DNA of 22,261 bases from DASRTE01 sp035656095 (GCA_035656095.1 DASRTE010000037.1:1-22261), one strand, 5' to 3'. Counted from the stretch's first letter, positions 14,442 to 22,179 are shown. Made by a program: numbers and translations. The notes: generated by a model from the sequence alone, not told the origin.

Positions 14442-15452
14442 CTACTGGTCCGCACCGACGGAGTCGGCGAAGGCTCTGGCCGTGGCGCGGGCAAGGGCAT
14501 ACGCCCCCCGGGCCCAGTGCGGGTCGGCACCCGCCAGCCCGCACGCCGGTGTCACGACCAGCCCGGCGGAGAGTCGGCCCGGGTCCTGGTCGAGGCGGCG
14601 GCACAGCCGCACCACCCGCTCGGCGAGGTCGCGATCGGAGGGCGGAGCGACCGGCGCGACGGCGGGGACGACGCCGGGCCATAGCATCAGCCCGTCGTCG
14701 ACGGCCGCCGCCAGTTCGTCCAGAACGGCGGCTCCGAGCCGGCTGGTGTCCAGAGACACGGCGACCGCTCCGGCCCGTCGGCTCAGCGCGGCAGGCGGTT
14801 CGGCGGCACAGCAGTGCAGCACCGGCCACTCCCCCGCGGCCGCGAGGACGACGGCGAGCAACGACTCCGCCTCGGCGGCCGCGACCGCGCGGAGCCGGCC
14901 GAAGCCGCTGGACGTGGGTATCGCCGCAGCCAGGACGGCAGGCAGTCCCGGCTCGTCGACCTGCGCCACGACCGTCGCGCCCGGAACCCGCCGGGCGACC
15001 TCCTCGAGATGCCCGGCGAGCCCCTCGGCCAGCGAGTGCGCCAGGTCGCGGCGGGCGCCGTGGTCAGCGAGAACCCGGTCGCCACGCGTGCGGTCGAGAG
15101 CGGCCGCGAGGGTCCAGGGCCCGCAGACCTGCACCTTCAACGGACCCTCGTACCCGTGGGCGGCGATCTCGATCGCATCCAGGTCGGAACGCAGCATCTC
15201 GACGGCGCGCCGCTCGTCGGTCCCGGGCCGGTCGACCAGTCGCCACCCGGACGGCTGGAGGTCGACGTGCATGTCGACGAGCATCGCCGCCGTCCTGCCC
15301 ACCATGTCTGCGCCGGCTCCGCGCCCCGGCAGTTCCGGCAGGTGGGCGAAGTCCGGCAACTCGCCGAGGACGACCTTCGCGGCCTCGTCGCGGTCGTCGT
15401 ACGGCAGGGACCCGACGCCGGTCGCGACTCCCACGCCCCAGGGCACGTCCAC
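14442..15452 (-). CDS. MetE C-terminal-like (cobalamin-independent methionine synthase family) protein
   Basis: The 336-residue protein matches the short actinobacterial relatives of MetE that lie next to ligA (compare Rv3015c). It begins with G-V-G-S-L-P near 12-17. It carries the MetE-type Q-V-D-E-P-G-L at 164-170 and a metal-ligand pattern H213-x-C215 (V-L-H-C-C) with C304 in T-P-A-C-G-L. These correspond to the His, Cys and Cys zinc ligands of the MetE catalytic half. The N-terminal MetE half is absent, so ordinary methyltetrahydrofolate-dependent methionine synthesis is doubtful; a methyltransferase using another methyl donor is possible. GTG 15452 has no ribosome-binding site ahead, and a -10-like TAGGGT lies just upstream, so it may be translated from a leaderless mRNA. 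Confidence 0.85.
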   Translation of the reverse strand: MDVPWGVGVATGVGSLPYDDRDEAAKVVLGELPDFAHLPELPGRGAGADMVGRTAAMLVDMHVDLQPSGWRLVDRPGTDERRAVEMLRSDLDAIEIAAHGYEGPLKVQVCGPWTLAAALDRTRGDRVLADHGARRDLAHSLAEGLAGHLEEVARRVPGATVVAQVDEPGLPAVLAAAIPTSSGFGRLRAVAAAEAESLLAVVLAAAGEWPVLHCCAAEPPAALSRRAGAVAVSLDTSRLGAAVLDELAAAVDDGLMLWPGVVPAVAPVAPPSDRDLAERVVRLCRRLDQDPGRLSAGLVVTPACGLAGADPHWARGAYALARATARAFADSVGADQ

Positions 15453-15460
15453 GTCGACCG

Positions 15461-15466
15461 ACCCTA
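15461..15466 (-). promoter_or_regulatory. -10-like box for the MetE-like gene, leaderless arrangement
   Basis: TAGGGT on the minus strand ends 8 bases before GTG 15452, which would place transcription start at or within a base or two of the start codon. No Shine-Dalgarno sequence precedes the GTG. No convincing -35 is seen 17 bp further up (TCAAGA). Leaderless genes are common in actinobacteria, which makes this reading plausible. Confidence 0.35.
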
Positions 15467-15485
15467 TGCCGTCGACTCACAGGTC

Positions 15486-15513
15486 TTGACGAAACGAACG
15501 ATCGTGCTATTCT
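15486..15513 (+). promoter_or_regulatory. tetR promoter with palindromic operator in its spacer
   Basis: TTGACG (15486-15491) and TATTCT (15508-15513) are spaced by 16 bp. The near-palindrome CGAACGATCGTGC, with perfect core ACGATCGT, fills the spacer (15495-15507). A repressor bound here would block RNA polymerase, the classical layout of TetR autoregulation. The expected transcription start coincides with GTG 15521, so the mRNA is probably leaderless. A second copy of the operator lies at 16166-16179. Confidence 0.7.
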
Positions 15514-15520
15514 CGCCGAC

Positions 15521-16108
15521 GTGAGCAAGGGAGCGCTGACCCGTCAGGCGATCCTTCACCACGGTGTCGAGATCGCGTACCACGTGGGACTCGGAGGCCT
15601 GTCCATCGGCACGCTGGCCGCCGGCACCGGCATGTCGAAGAGCGGCCTGTTCGCCCACTTCGGCTCGAAGGAGTCGCTCCAACTCGACGTGCTCGCGCAG
15701 GCCAGGTCCGAGTTCGTCGACACGGTCATCCGGCCCGCCCTCTCCATGCCGCGCGGAGAGCCTCGGGTCCGCGCGCTGTTCGAGAAATGGCTGGCCAGCG
15801 GCCGGGCCCGGCTGCCCGGAGGCTGCCTTTTCGTCAAGGCGGCGACCGAGTTCGACGAGCAGGCGGGGCCGGTGCGTGACCAACTGGTCCGCGACCATCG
15901 TGATCTCTACGAGTCGATCGCGCAGATCTTCCGGACCGGTATCAGCGAAGGCCATTTCCGAGCCGACGCCGATCCGGAGCAGTTTGCCGCCGACCTCGAC
16001 GGCGTGATGCTGGCCTTCTACCACGCGAACCGGTTGCTGGACGACCCGGCGGCCGAGACCCGGGCTCGCAACGCCTTCGAGGCGCTGCTGAGTGCGGCCC
16101 GCGCCTGA
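15521..16108 (+). CDS. TetR/AcrR-family transcriptional regulator
   Basis: The 195-residue protein has the N-terminal TetR helix-turn-helix: T-R-Q-A-I-L near 7-12, G-L-S-I-G-T-L-A-A-G-T-G-M-S-K-S-G-L-F near 26-44, then A-H-F-G-S-K-E-S-L at 45-53. The C-terminal ligand domain has L-P-G-G-C-L-F near 104-110, seen in a subgroup of actinobacterial TetR regulators that sit beside hydrolases. GTG 15521 is chosen because the strong promoter just upstream ends at that point and the protein aligns from there; no ribosome-binding site is present, fitting a leaderless transcript. It runs into the hydrolase gene 24 bp on, and probably represses both genes through the paired operators. The ligand is unknown. 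Confidence 0.92.
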   Translation: MSKGALTRQAILHHGVEIAYHVGLGGLSIGTLAAGTGMSKSGLFAHFGSKESLQLDVLAQARSEFVDTVIRPALSMPRGEPRVRALFEKWLASGRARLPGGCLFVKAATEFDEQAGPVRDQLVRDHRDLYESIAQIFRTGISEGHFRADADPEQFAADLDGVMLAFYHANRLLDDPAAETRARNAFEALLSAARA

Positions 16109-16132
16109 CCACCGACCAACCCGGGAGCCGAC

Positions 16133-17029
16133 GTGACCGTGACGCTCGACACCAGCTCGAAGAATCGTACGATCGTTCGTCCTAAGAGATGGTTGGCCCC
16201 CAGGCCGATCCGCGCCGCCTTCACCGCGCTCGAACACCTGGCGCCGGCCCTGGGTGCGCGGTGGGCGGTTCGGCTCTGGTGCACGGTGCCGCGTGGCGCC
16301 GCCCGCCGGCAGGACAACCGACCTCGACCCGGTGCTGTGTCGACCGTCGACCTGTCCGGCGGCCGGTCGGTCGTGGTGGAGTCCTGGGGATCCGGGCCGC
16401 CCGTCTACCTCGTGCACGGCTGGGGCGGCTGGCGTGGACAACTCGGTGCCTTCGTCGACCCGCTGCTCGCCCGCGGCTACCGCGTCGTCGCGTTCGACGC
16501 CCCGAGTCACGGCGAGTCCGCACCGGGCAGCTTCGGGCCGCGCCGTGGTGCTCTCACGGAGTTCGCCGACGCGTTGCGGGCAGTGGTCGCACACCACGGC
16601 CCACCCGCGGGCGTCATCGCGCACTCCCTCGGCTGTGCGGCCACCGCCGTTGCCGTCTCGGACGGGCTCCGCGTGCCACGCCTCGGCTTCGTCGCGCCAA
16701 GCGTCCAGCCACTCGCGGCCACCGGGGAGATGGCCGCGGCGTTCGGCTTCTCGCAGCGGATTCGCTCCGCGATGATCCAGCGGCTCGAAGCGCTCGTCGG
16801 CCGGCCGATGTCGGACTTCGACCTGCTCGCGCTCGCCGACCGGAGCCACCTTCCGCCCACGCTCGTCGTGCACGACCGCGACGACAACGAGGTCGCCCAC
16901 GACGAGGCGGACCGACTCGTGGCCACCTGGCCGCAGGCGGACCTGGTGTCGACCTCGAGCCTGGGCCACCACCGGATCCTGCGCGCGGCCGAGGTCGTCG
17001 GCCTGCTCACCCTGTTCGTCGCACCGTGA
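16133..17029 (+). CDS. Alpha/beta hydrolase
   Basis: This 298-residue protein has the alpha/beta-hydrolase core: oxyanion loop H-G-W-G-G at 95-99, F-D-A-P-S-H-G at 121-127, nucleophile S165 in A-H-S-L-G (Ala at the usual first Gly), acid D248 or D251 in H-D-R-D-D, and histidine 279/280 in L-G-H-H-R-I-L. About 70 residues precede the core, with a helix L-E-H-L-A-P-A-L-G-A-R-W-A-V-R-L-W common in this actinobacterial group. GTG 16133 is the usual call, but an operator-like palindrome lies within codons 12-16. TTG 16193 is an alternative start that would leave the operator upstream. The 3' end overlaps mnmA tail-to-tail by 23 bp. The substrate is unknown; an ester or lactone is likely. Confidence 0.9.
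   Translation: MTVTLDTSSKNRTIVRPKRWLAPRPIRAAFTALEHLAPALGARWAVRLWCTVPRGAARRQDNRPRPGAVSTVDLSGGRSVVVESWGSGPPVYLVHGWGGWRGQLGAFVDPLLARGYRVVAFDAPSHGESAPGSFGPRRGALTEFADALRAVVAHHGPPAGVIAHSLGCAATAVAVSDGLRVPRLGFVAPSVQPLAATGEMAAAFGFSQRIRSAMIQRLEALVGRPMSDFDLLALADRSHLPPTLVVHDRDDNEVAHDEADRLVATWPQADLVSTSSLGHHRILRAAEVVGLLTLFVAP
16166..16179. promoter_or_regulatory. Second TetR-type operator at the start of the hydrolase gene
   Basis: CGTACGATCGTTCG is a 14-bp near-palindrome with the same ACGATCGT core as the site in the tetR promoter. Read on the opposite strand, the match extends as ACGAACGATCGT-x-C-x-ATTCT in both places. It falls inside the first codons of the hydrolase as annotated. It could act as a roadblock, a loop partner for the upstream site, or mark a mis-assigned start codon. 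No clear -35/-10 pair surrounds it. Confidence 0.55.
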
Positions 17030-18155
17030 CGCCGGCCGGTCCGGGGAGCCAACGCCCGTCGCTCGCGACCAGGTGCGGACGGGTCCGGCTGGTCCGCTCG
17101 ATCGTCGCCGAGCCGACGACCCGGGTGCCGTCGTAGAGGACGACGGCCTGACCCGGGGCGATTCCCGCCTGCGGCTCGGCCAGCCGGACCGTCAGGGCGT
17201 CGCCCGCCGGCGACACCGTCGCGGGCACCGCCGCACCGTGGGCCCGGTACTGGGCATGGAGGTCGACCGGCCCGACCGGCGGCGCGCCACACCACCGGGG
17301 GCGCGCCCCGACGACCTCGTCGACGGCCAACGCGTGCGCCGGACCCACCGTCACGCGCCGCTCTACCGGCGCGATGTCGAGGACGAACCGCGGCTTGCCG
17401 TCGGCGGCCGGCCGGCCCAGCCGCAGACCGCGCCGCTGGCCGACGGTGAAGGCGTACGCGCCGTCATGCTCGCCGACGCAGGCGCCGGTCTCGTCGACGA
17501 TCCGGCCGGGCGCCGCGCCGAGCCGGCCGCGCAGGAAGCCTGCAGTATCGCCATCGGCGATGAAGCAGATGTCGTGGCTGTCCGGCTTGCGCGCCACGCC
17601 CAGTCCCCGCTCGGCCGCCTCGTCGCGGACCTCGTCCTTGAGCGTGTCGCCCAGCGGGAACACGGCCCGGCCGATCTGGGCCCCCGTGAGCACGCCGAGC
17701 ACGTACGACTGGTCCTTGTCCGCGTCGACTGCCCGGTGCAACTCAGACCCGTCCGGCCCGTCGACGACCCGTGCGTAATGACCGGTGGACACCACGTCGA
17801 ACCCGAGCGCCACGGCCCGGTCCAGCACGGCGGAGAACTTGATCTTCTCGTTGCATCGCAGGCACGGGTTGGGCGTCCGCCCGGCCGCGTATTCGGCGAC
17901 GAAGTCGTCGACGACGTCGGCCCGGAACCGCTCGGCCAGATCCCACACGTAGAACGGGATGCCGAGGACGTCAGCGGCCCGGCGGGCGTCTCGTGCGTCC
18001 TCGAGGGTGCAGCACCCGCGGGCACCGCTGCGGAACGACGTCGGGTTGGAGGACAGAGCGAGGTGGACACCGGTGACGTCGTGGCCGGCCTCGACACAGC
18101 GGGCGGCGGCCACGGCGGAGTCGACGCCGCCGGACATCGCGGCCAGGATCCGCAC
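17007..18155 (-). CDS. mnmA: tRNA-specific 2-thiouridylase MnmA
   Basis: The 382-residue product inserts sulfur at position 2 of U34 in Lys, Glu and Gln tRNAs. The PP-loop S-G-G-V-D-S is at 8-13, with A-M before it as usual. The catalytic Cys pair is C98 (T-P-N-P-C-L-R-C-N) and C197 (H-D-I-C-F-I-A). The D-K-D-Q-S-Y-V-L-G motif at 146-154 and G-Q-R-R-G-L are also present. GTG 18155 follows the cysteine desulfurase stop by one base, so the two are coupled and the desulfurase is the probable sulfur source. Its 3' end overlaps the convergent hydrolase gene (17007-17029). Confidence 0.97.
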   Translation of the reverse strand: MRILAAMSGGVDSAVAAARCVEAGHDVTGVHLALSSNPTSFRSGARGCCTLEDARDARRAADVLGIPFYVWDLAERFRADVVDDFVAEYAAGRTPNPCLRCNEKIKFSAVLDRAVALGFDVVSTGHYARVVDGPDGSELHRAVDADKDQSYVLGVLTGAQIGRAVFPLGDTLKDEVRDEAAERGLGVARKPDSHDICFIADGDTAGFLRGRLGAAPGRIVDETGACVGEHDGAYAFTVGQRRGLRLGRPAADGKPRFVLDIAPVERRVTVGPAHALAVDEVVGARPRWCGAPPVGPVDLHAQYRAHGAAVPATVSPAGDALTVRLAEPQAGIAPGQAVVLYDGTRVVGSATIERTSRTRPHLVASDGRWLPGPAGVTVRRTG

Positions 18156-18156
18156 G

Positions 18157-19356
18157 TCAGCGCACCCCCGGCCGGTTGATCACGCCGGCGGCCCGAGCGC
18201 GTTCGACCACCGGCCCGATCGCCCGCGCGAGTGCGGCCACGTCGGCCACGGTCGACGTGTGACCGAGTGAGAACCGCAGCGACCCGCGCGCCGTTTCCGG
18301 TGAGACCCCCATGGCGAGCAGCACATGGGAAGGTTCCGCGACGCCGGCCGAGCACGCACTGCCGGTCGAGCACTCGATGCCCAGCGCGTCCAGCAGCAGA
18401 AGCAGGGACTCGCCGTCGCACCCGGGAAAGGAGAAGTTCGCGATCCCGGCCAGCGCACCGCCGGGATGAGGATCCCCGTTGCGGACGGCGTCCGGCACGG
18501 TCTCCATGACGGCGAAGACCAGCGCGTCGCGGAGGCTGCCGACCTCCACCGTGCTTCGGGCGATGCAGGCCGTTGCCACCTCGACCGCCACGGCCAACCC
18601 GGCGACCGAAGCGGCGTCGAGCGTGCCTGACCTCACGTCGCGCTCCTGGCCGCCACCGTGCAGGACCGGCACCACGTCGACGTCGCGACGCACGAGCAGC
18701 GCGCCGACGCCCACCGGCCCGCCCACCTTGTGTCCGGACACGGTCATCGCGTCGACACCGGAGCCGCCGAAGTCGACCGGGAGGTGGGCGACGGCCTGCA
18801 CCGCGTCGGAGTGCACCGGAACACCCTGGCGCCGTGCGATCTGGACGATCTCCTCGACCGGCTGGACGGTCCCGACCTCGTTGTTGGCCCACATGACGGT
18901 GACCAGCGCAACCGACGCCGGGTCCCGCTCGATCGCGGCACGCAGCACGTCCACGTCGACGCGACCCAGCCGGTCGACCGGCAGCCACTCGACCGCGGCT
19001 CCCTCCGCAGCGGCCAGCCACCGCACAGCGTCGAGGACCGCGTGGTGCTCGACGGCCGAAGCGAGGATCCGGCTCCGCCGTGGATCGGCGGTCCGGCGGG
19101 CCCAGAACAGGCCCTTCACGGCAAGGTTGTCGGCCTCGGTGCCGCCAGCGGTGAACACGACCTCGCCGGGTCGGGCGCCGAGCGCCGCGGCGATGCTCTC
19201 GCGCGACTCCTCCACCACCTTGCGCGCCGCCCGGCCCGAGGCGTGCAGCGACGACGGATTGCCGAGCATGCGCAACCGCGCCGCGACGACGTCCACCACT
19301 TCGGGGAGGACGGGAGTCGTCGCGGCGTGGTCGAGGTACACGCGCGCACCGGTCAT
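18157..19356 (-). CDS. Cysteine desulfurase (IscS/NifS family)
   Basis: The 399-residue PLP enzyme takes sulfur from cysteine as a persulfide. Visible marks are Y-L-D-H-A-A-T-T-P at 7-15, G-N-P-S-S-L-H at 32-38, F-T-A-G-G-T-E-A-D-N at 68-77, H104 in E-H-H-A-V, and the PLP lysine K210 in S-G-H-K-V-G-G-P. G-G-G-Q-E near 234 and the active cysteine C335 in G-S-A-C-S-A-G follow. ATG 19356 gives the standard N-terminus. It lies between etfA (41 bp upstream) and mnmA (1 bp downstream), an order kept across actinobacteria, which points to tRNA thiolation as one main use. It is most like the IscS/NifS class I enzymes; I give no symbol because iscS and nifS naming is not decided by sequence alone. Confidence 0.95.
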   Translation of the reverse strand: MTGARVYLDHAATTPVLPEVVDVVAARLRMLGNPSSLHASGRAARKVVEESRESIAAALGARPGEVVFTAGGTEADNLAVKGLFWARRTADPRRSRILASAVEHHAVLDAVRWLAAAEGAAVEWLPVDRLGRVDVDVLRAAIERDPASVALVTVMWANNEVGTVQPVEEIVQIARRQGVPVHSDAVQAVAHLPVDFGGSGVDAMTVSGHKVGGPVGVGALLVRRDVDVVPVLHGGGQERDVRSGTLDAASVAGLAVAVEVATACIARSTVEVGSLRDALVFAVMETVPDAVRNGDPHPGGALAGIANFSFPGCDGESLLLLLDALGIECSTGSACSAGVAEPSHVLLAMGVSPETARGSLRFSLGHTSTVADVAALARAIGPVVERARAAGVINRPGVR

Positions 19357-19397
19357 GACGCCTTCAGGGTACGTGGCCCTGACCACGGCAACGGGCC

Positions 19398-20345
19398 TCA
19401 GCCCTTGCGTCTGACGATCTCCTCCGTGGCCTGGGGCAACACGGCATGCAGATCGCCGACGACCCCGAAGTCGGCCATGGCGAAGATCGGCGCCTCGGCG
19501 TCCTTGTTGACCACGACGACGGTCTTCGAGGTCTGCATGCCGGCGCGGTGCTGGATGGCACCCGAGATCCCCGCGGCGATGTAGAGCTGGGGCGACACCG
19601 TCTTGCCGGTCTGGCCGACCTGGTAGGCGTGCGGGTACCACCCGGAGTCGACCGCAGCCCGCGAGGCGCCCACGGCAGCACCCAGTGCGTCGGCCAGCGC
19701 CTCCACCGGGCCGAAGTCTCCCCCCGTGCCACGCCCACCGGAGACCACGACCGCGGCCTCGGCCAGCTCCGGCCGACCGGTCGCCGCGCGCGGCTGGCGG
19801 TCGACGATCTTCGCGGTCCGGGCGGCGTCGGAGAGCACGACCTCGACCTTCTCCTCGGCCGGTGTCGACGGTGCCGGTTCCGGGTCGACGGCGTTCGGCT
19901 TCACCGTGATGACCGGAGCACCGTGAGTGACCTTGGCGGTCACCGTGTAACCGCCGGCGAACACCGACTGGGTGGTCGTCAGGTCTGCGGCCACGTCGGT
20001 CGCGTCGGTGATGATCCCGGACCCGAGCTTGACCGCGAGGCGGGCCGCTGTCTCCTTGCCGTCCGGGCTGGACGTGATGAGGACGGCGGCCGGGGAAGCC
20101 GCCGCGGCGATCTGCGCCAGCACCTCGGCCTTCGGCGCCACCAGGTACTCCGACAGCTCGGGTGCGTCGGCGACGTAGACCTTGGCCGCACCGAACTGCG
20201 CGAGCGTGTCCTTCACCGACTCGTAGCCGGAGCCGATGAACACCGCGGCGGGCTCGCCGGCCCGCCGTGCCAACGTGAGCAGCTCGGTGGTCGTCTTGCG
20301 GATCGTCTCGTCGACATGATCGACGAGAACGAGGATCTCAGCCAT
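19398..20345 (-). CDS. etfA: Electron transfer flavoprotein alpha subunit
   Basis: The 315-residue product is the FAD-carrying alpha subunit (FixB-type) of ETF, the carrier that takes electrons from acyl-CoA and related dehydrogenases to the ETF:quinone route. The N-terminal domain begins I-L-V-L-V-D-H; the C-terminal FAD domain contains V-V-S-G-G-R-G-T, D-S-G-W-Y-P, Q-V-G-Q-T-G-K-T-V-S-P-Q-L-Y, G-I-S-G-A-I-Q-H and D-A-E-A-P-I-F. The central linker (about residues 155-170) is Pro/Glu-rich. GAGGAGAGG precedes ATG 20345, and etfB ends 22 bp upstream, so the pair forms an operon. Length is normal. Confidence 0.97.
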   Translation of the reverse strand: MAEILVLVDHVDETIRKTTTELLTLARRAGEPAAVFIGSGYESVKDTLAQFGAAKVYVADAPELSEYLVAPKAEVLAQIAAAASPAAVLITSSPDGKETAARLAVKLGSGIITDATDVAADLTTTQSVFAGGYTVTAKVTHGAPVITVKPNAVDPEPAPSTPAEEKVEVVLSDAARTAKIVDRQPRAATGRPELAEAAVVVSGGRGTGGDFGPVEALADALGAAVGASRAAVDSGWYPHAYQVGQTGKTVSPQLYIAAGISGAIQHRAGMQTSKTVVVVNKDAEAPIFAMADFGVVGDLHAVLPQATEEIVRRKG

Positions 20346-20367
20346 GCGTCGTGCCTCTCCTCACCGG

Positions 20368-21150
20368 TCAGACGAACTTCTGCGCGGCCAGGAACTCGGC
20401 CAGCTTCACGCCGCCGTCGCCCTCGTCGGCGACGACCTCACCGGCCGAACGCGGCGGACGTTTCGTGACGGCCTCGACGACCGACCAGGCGGCTCCCAGG
20501 CCGACCTGCCCCGGGTCGATGTCGAGGTCGGCCAGCGACCAGGTCTCGAACGGCTTCTTCTTCGCCGCCATGATCCCCTTGAACGAGGGGTAGCGGGGCT
20601 CGTTGATCTGGTCGGTCACCGAGACGATCGCCGGCAGGCCGGCCTCGACGGTCTCGGATGCGGCGTCGCCGTCACGGCGTCCGGTCACGGTGCCGTCGGC
20701 GACGGTCAGCTCGCCGACGAAGCCCACGTGCGGCAGGCCGAGCCGTTCGCCCAGCATCGCCGGAACCACGCTCATGCCACCGTCGGTCGACGCCATCCCG
20801 GTCAGGACGAGGTCGACGTCGCCGACCTTGCGGATCGCCTTCTCCAGCACGAGTGACGTCGCGACCGAGTCCGATCCGTGCAGGGCGTCGTCGACGACGT
20901 GCACCGCCGACGACGCACCCATCTGCAGGCCCTTGCGGAGCGCGTCGGCCGCCTGCTCCGGACCCATCGTGAGGACGACCACCTCTCCGTCGCCGGCCTC
21001 GGCGATGGTCAGCGCCTCCTCGACCGCGTACTCGTCGAGCTCGGACAACAGGCCGTCGACACCGATCCGTTCGGTGGTGTGGTCGGCGTCGGAGAACGTC
21101 CGGTCCGCCGTGGCGTCGGGGACGTGCTTCACCAGAACGACGATCTTCAT
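20368..21150 (-). CDS. etfB: Electron transfer flavoprotein beta subunit
   Basis: The 260-residue product is the AMP-binding beta subunit (FixA-type) of ETF. It starts M-K-I-V-V-L-V-K-H-V-P-D, then has N-terminal D-E-Y-A-V-E-E-A-L, the A-S-S-A-V-H-V near 79-85, the M-A-S-T-D-G-G near 118-124 and P-A-I-V-S-V-T-D-Q-I-N-E-P-R-Y-P-S, all standard. ATG 21150 is chosen by this conserved start; a GGAGG word lies 13 bases ahead, further than ideal. It is the first minus-strand gene of the block, so its promoter should lie in the 386-base gap above it, where I see no convincing -35/-10 pair. Confidence 0.97.
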   Translation of the reverse strand: MKIVVLVKHVPDATADRTFSDADHTTERIGVDGLLSELDEYAVEEALTIAEAGDGEVVVLTMGPEQAADALRKGLQMGASSAVHVVDDALHGSDSVATSLVLEKAIRKVGDVDLVLTGMASTDGGMSVVPAMLGERLGLPHVGFVGELTVADGTVTGRRDGDAASETVEAGLPAIVSVTDQINEPRYPSFKGIMAAKKKPFETWSLADLDIDPGQVGLGAAWSVVEAVTKRPPRSAGEVVADEGDGGVKLAEFLAAQKFV

Positions 21151-21536
21151 GGCCGGTGGCCGACCTCCAGTGCTGGTCGTGGCGGCGGTTGAGCACGGCA
21201 CCCGACGCCCTACGGGACCACGTCAGCCTGCCATCCGGCGCCAGCATCGGACGACCCGGGGTGCACGGCTGCCGATTCCGGCCACGGGTCCGGATGTCCG
21301 GGATTCTGATCGTGTTCCAGCCGTTGCCAAGGGCCGAAACCAGGTCTGGCGTGCGCAACGGGGCGCGATATGGGGGTTCGCCACGCAGTAGTAAAGTTGT
21401 CGGGTCGCCGGCATGAGCGGCGGCGCAGCAGAGCGCGGTCCGCCGCAGCGGCACGGCTATCGAGGTGTGCGTACACGTCTCCAGGTAGAACAAACTCTCG
21501 CACGCTGTTCGGCGTGTATCTCAGCTATGTATTCAC
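21151..21536. other. 386-base intergenic gap between divergent etfB and secreted-protein gene
   Basis: No credible gene is seen here; the short frames are compositionally poor. It must hold the etfB promoter (minus strand) and probably that of the plus-strand secreted-protein gene. The only clear structure is an inverted repeat CCGTTGC (21321-21327) with GCAACGG (21355-21361) enclosing GCCA/TGGC, which could fold in the etfB leader RNA. A TATGTA box at 21526-21531 lies six bases before ATG 21537 and could drive a leaderless transcript, but no good -35 pairs with it. Confidence 0.5.
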
Positions 21537-22046
21537 ATGCCATTCCACTGCAGGGGGGAAGAGCATAAACGACTGGTAATCGCACTGGCGGCAGTCATCG
21601 CACTGTTCGGGCTGACGGCAGCACCCGCATACGCGCAAAGCGGGCACTTCATCGAGAATGGTGCCGGCGCGCCGGAGTGCACCGACATCGGAACGCAGGT
21701 CACGTGCACCGGAAAGGTCGCCGGCCTCGGAGGAACGACGTTCGAGATCACGATCGAAGCGGACGGCGTCGCATCGGTCGAGTGCACCAACCCGGGCGGC
21801 AATGTCGCACCAGGACAGGACACTGCCGTCACCGTCGCGGGCAGCACAGGCCCGCTTCCGACACCGCGGAACGGTCAGTTCGTCTTCAGTATCACGACGG
21901 ACCTGCCGCCACCTCTCCCGCCGACGCCCACGTGCCCGAACGACATGTGGACGCCTGAGATCGTCGACGTCTCGTTCACGACCGCCACGCTCACTCTGTT
22001 CGAGGACGGCGTGCAGACCGACCAGGTCGTGGTGCCTGTCACGTAG
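21537..22046 (+). CDS. Small secreted protein of unknown function
   Basis: The frame encodes 169 residues with a Sec signal peptide: K-R at 11-12, hydrophobic core L-V-I-A-L-A-A-V-I-A-L-F-G-L, and a signal-peptidase site A-Y-A before Q34. The mature part is about 136 residues, acidic and Thr/Gly-rich, with four cysteines and a P-P-P-L-P-P-T-P-T hinge near residue 125, probably beta-rich. No family is recognised. The start is uncertain. ATG 21537 gives a long N-region and has no ribosome-binding site. A strong GGGGGGAAGAG (21553-21563) stands before CATAAACGACTG, which would read as a perfect Met-Lys-Arg-Leu start if one G were present (ATGAAACGA). CTG 21573 is the only other in-frame candidate near that site. 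Confidence 0.65.
   Translation: MPFHCRGEEHKRLVIALAAVIALFGLTAAPAYAQSGHFIENGAGAPECTDIGTQVTCTGKVAGLGGTTFEITIEADGVASVECTNPGGNVAPGQDTAVTVAGSTGPLPTPRNGQFVFSITTDLPPPLPPTPTCPNDMWTPEIVDVSFTTATLTLFEDGVQTDQVVVPVT
21553..21563 (+). promoter_or_regulatory. Orphan-looking ribosome-binding site inside the annotated secreted-protein frame
   Basis: GGGGGGAAGAG is the best Shine-Dalgarno sequence in this area, yet it lies 16 bases after the first ATG of the frame and no ATG or GTG follows at normal distance. The expected start position (21565-21567) reads ATA. This suggests a lost start codon, a base-call deletion, or an unusual initiation codon. Confidence 0.4.
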
Positions 22047-22079
22047 GAGAAAGGAACAGCGGCAGCAACCGCTCGACCG

Positions 22080-22112
22080 GTGGAGGCCACGGCCAACGGT
22101 CGCGGCCTCCAC
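22080..22112 (+). terminator. Intrinsic terminator after the secreted-protein gene
   Basis: GTGGAGGCC at 22080-22088 pairs perfectly with GGCCTCCAC at 22104-22112, a 9-bp GC-rich stem with a 15-base loop, 33 bp after the stop codon. Only a short ATTTG follows, so the U-tract is weak, as is usual in high-GC actinobacteria. Confidence 0.65.
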
Positions 22113-22179
22113 ATTTGCCCCATTGCCCGCACTCGCCACCCCAAGCCGTAGCCGCAGCGCTACCCGATCCACCGCACTG

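Noticed and set aside
19364..19382. TCAGGG/CCCTGA stem between etfA and the cysteine desulfurase as a terminator
   Set aside because: Only 6 bp with a 7-base loop and no T-run; the genes are probably co-transcribed.
21321..21361. CCAGGTCTGG and CCAAGGGC words near 21330-21350 as a remnant of the element's subterminal motif
   Set aside because: Only 9-10 bases match, order and spacing differ, and there is no copy of the 23-bp end nearby; chance is likely in this composition.
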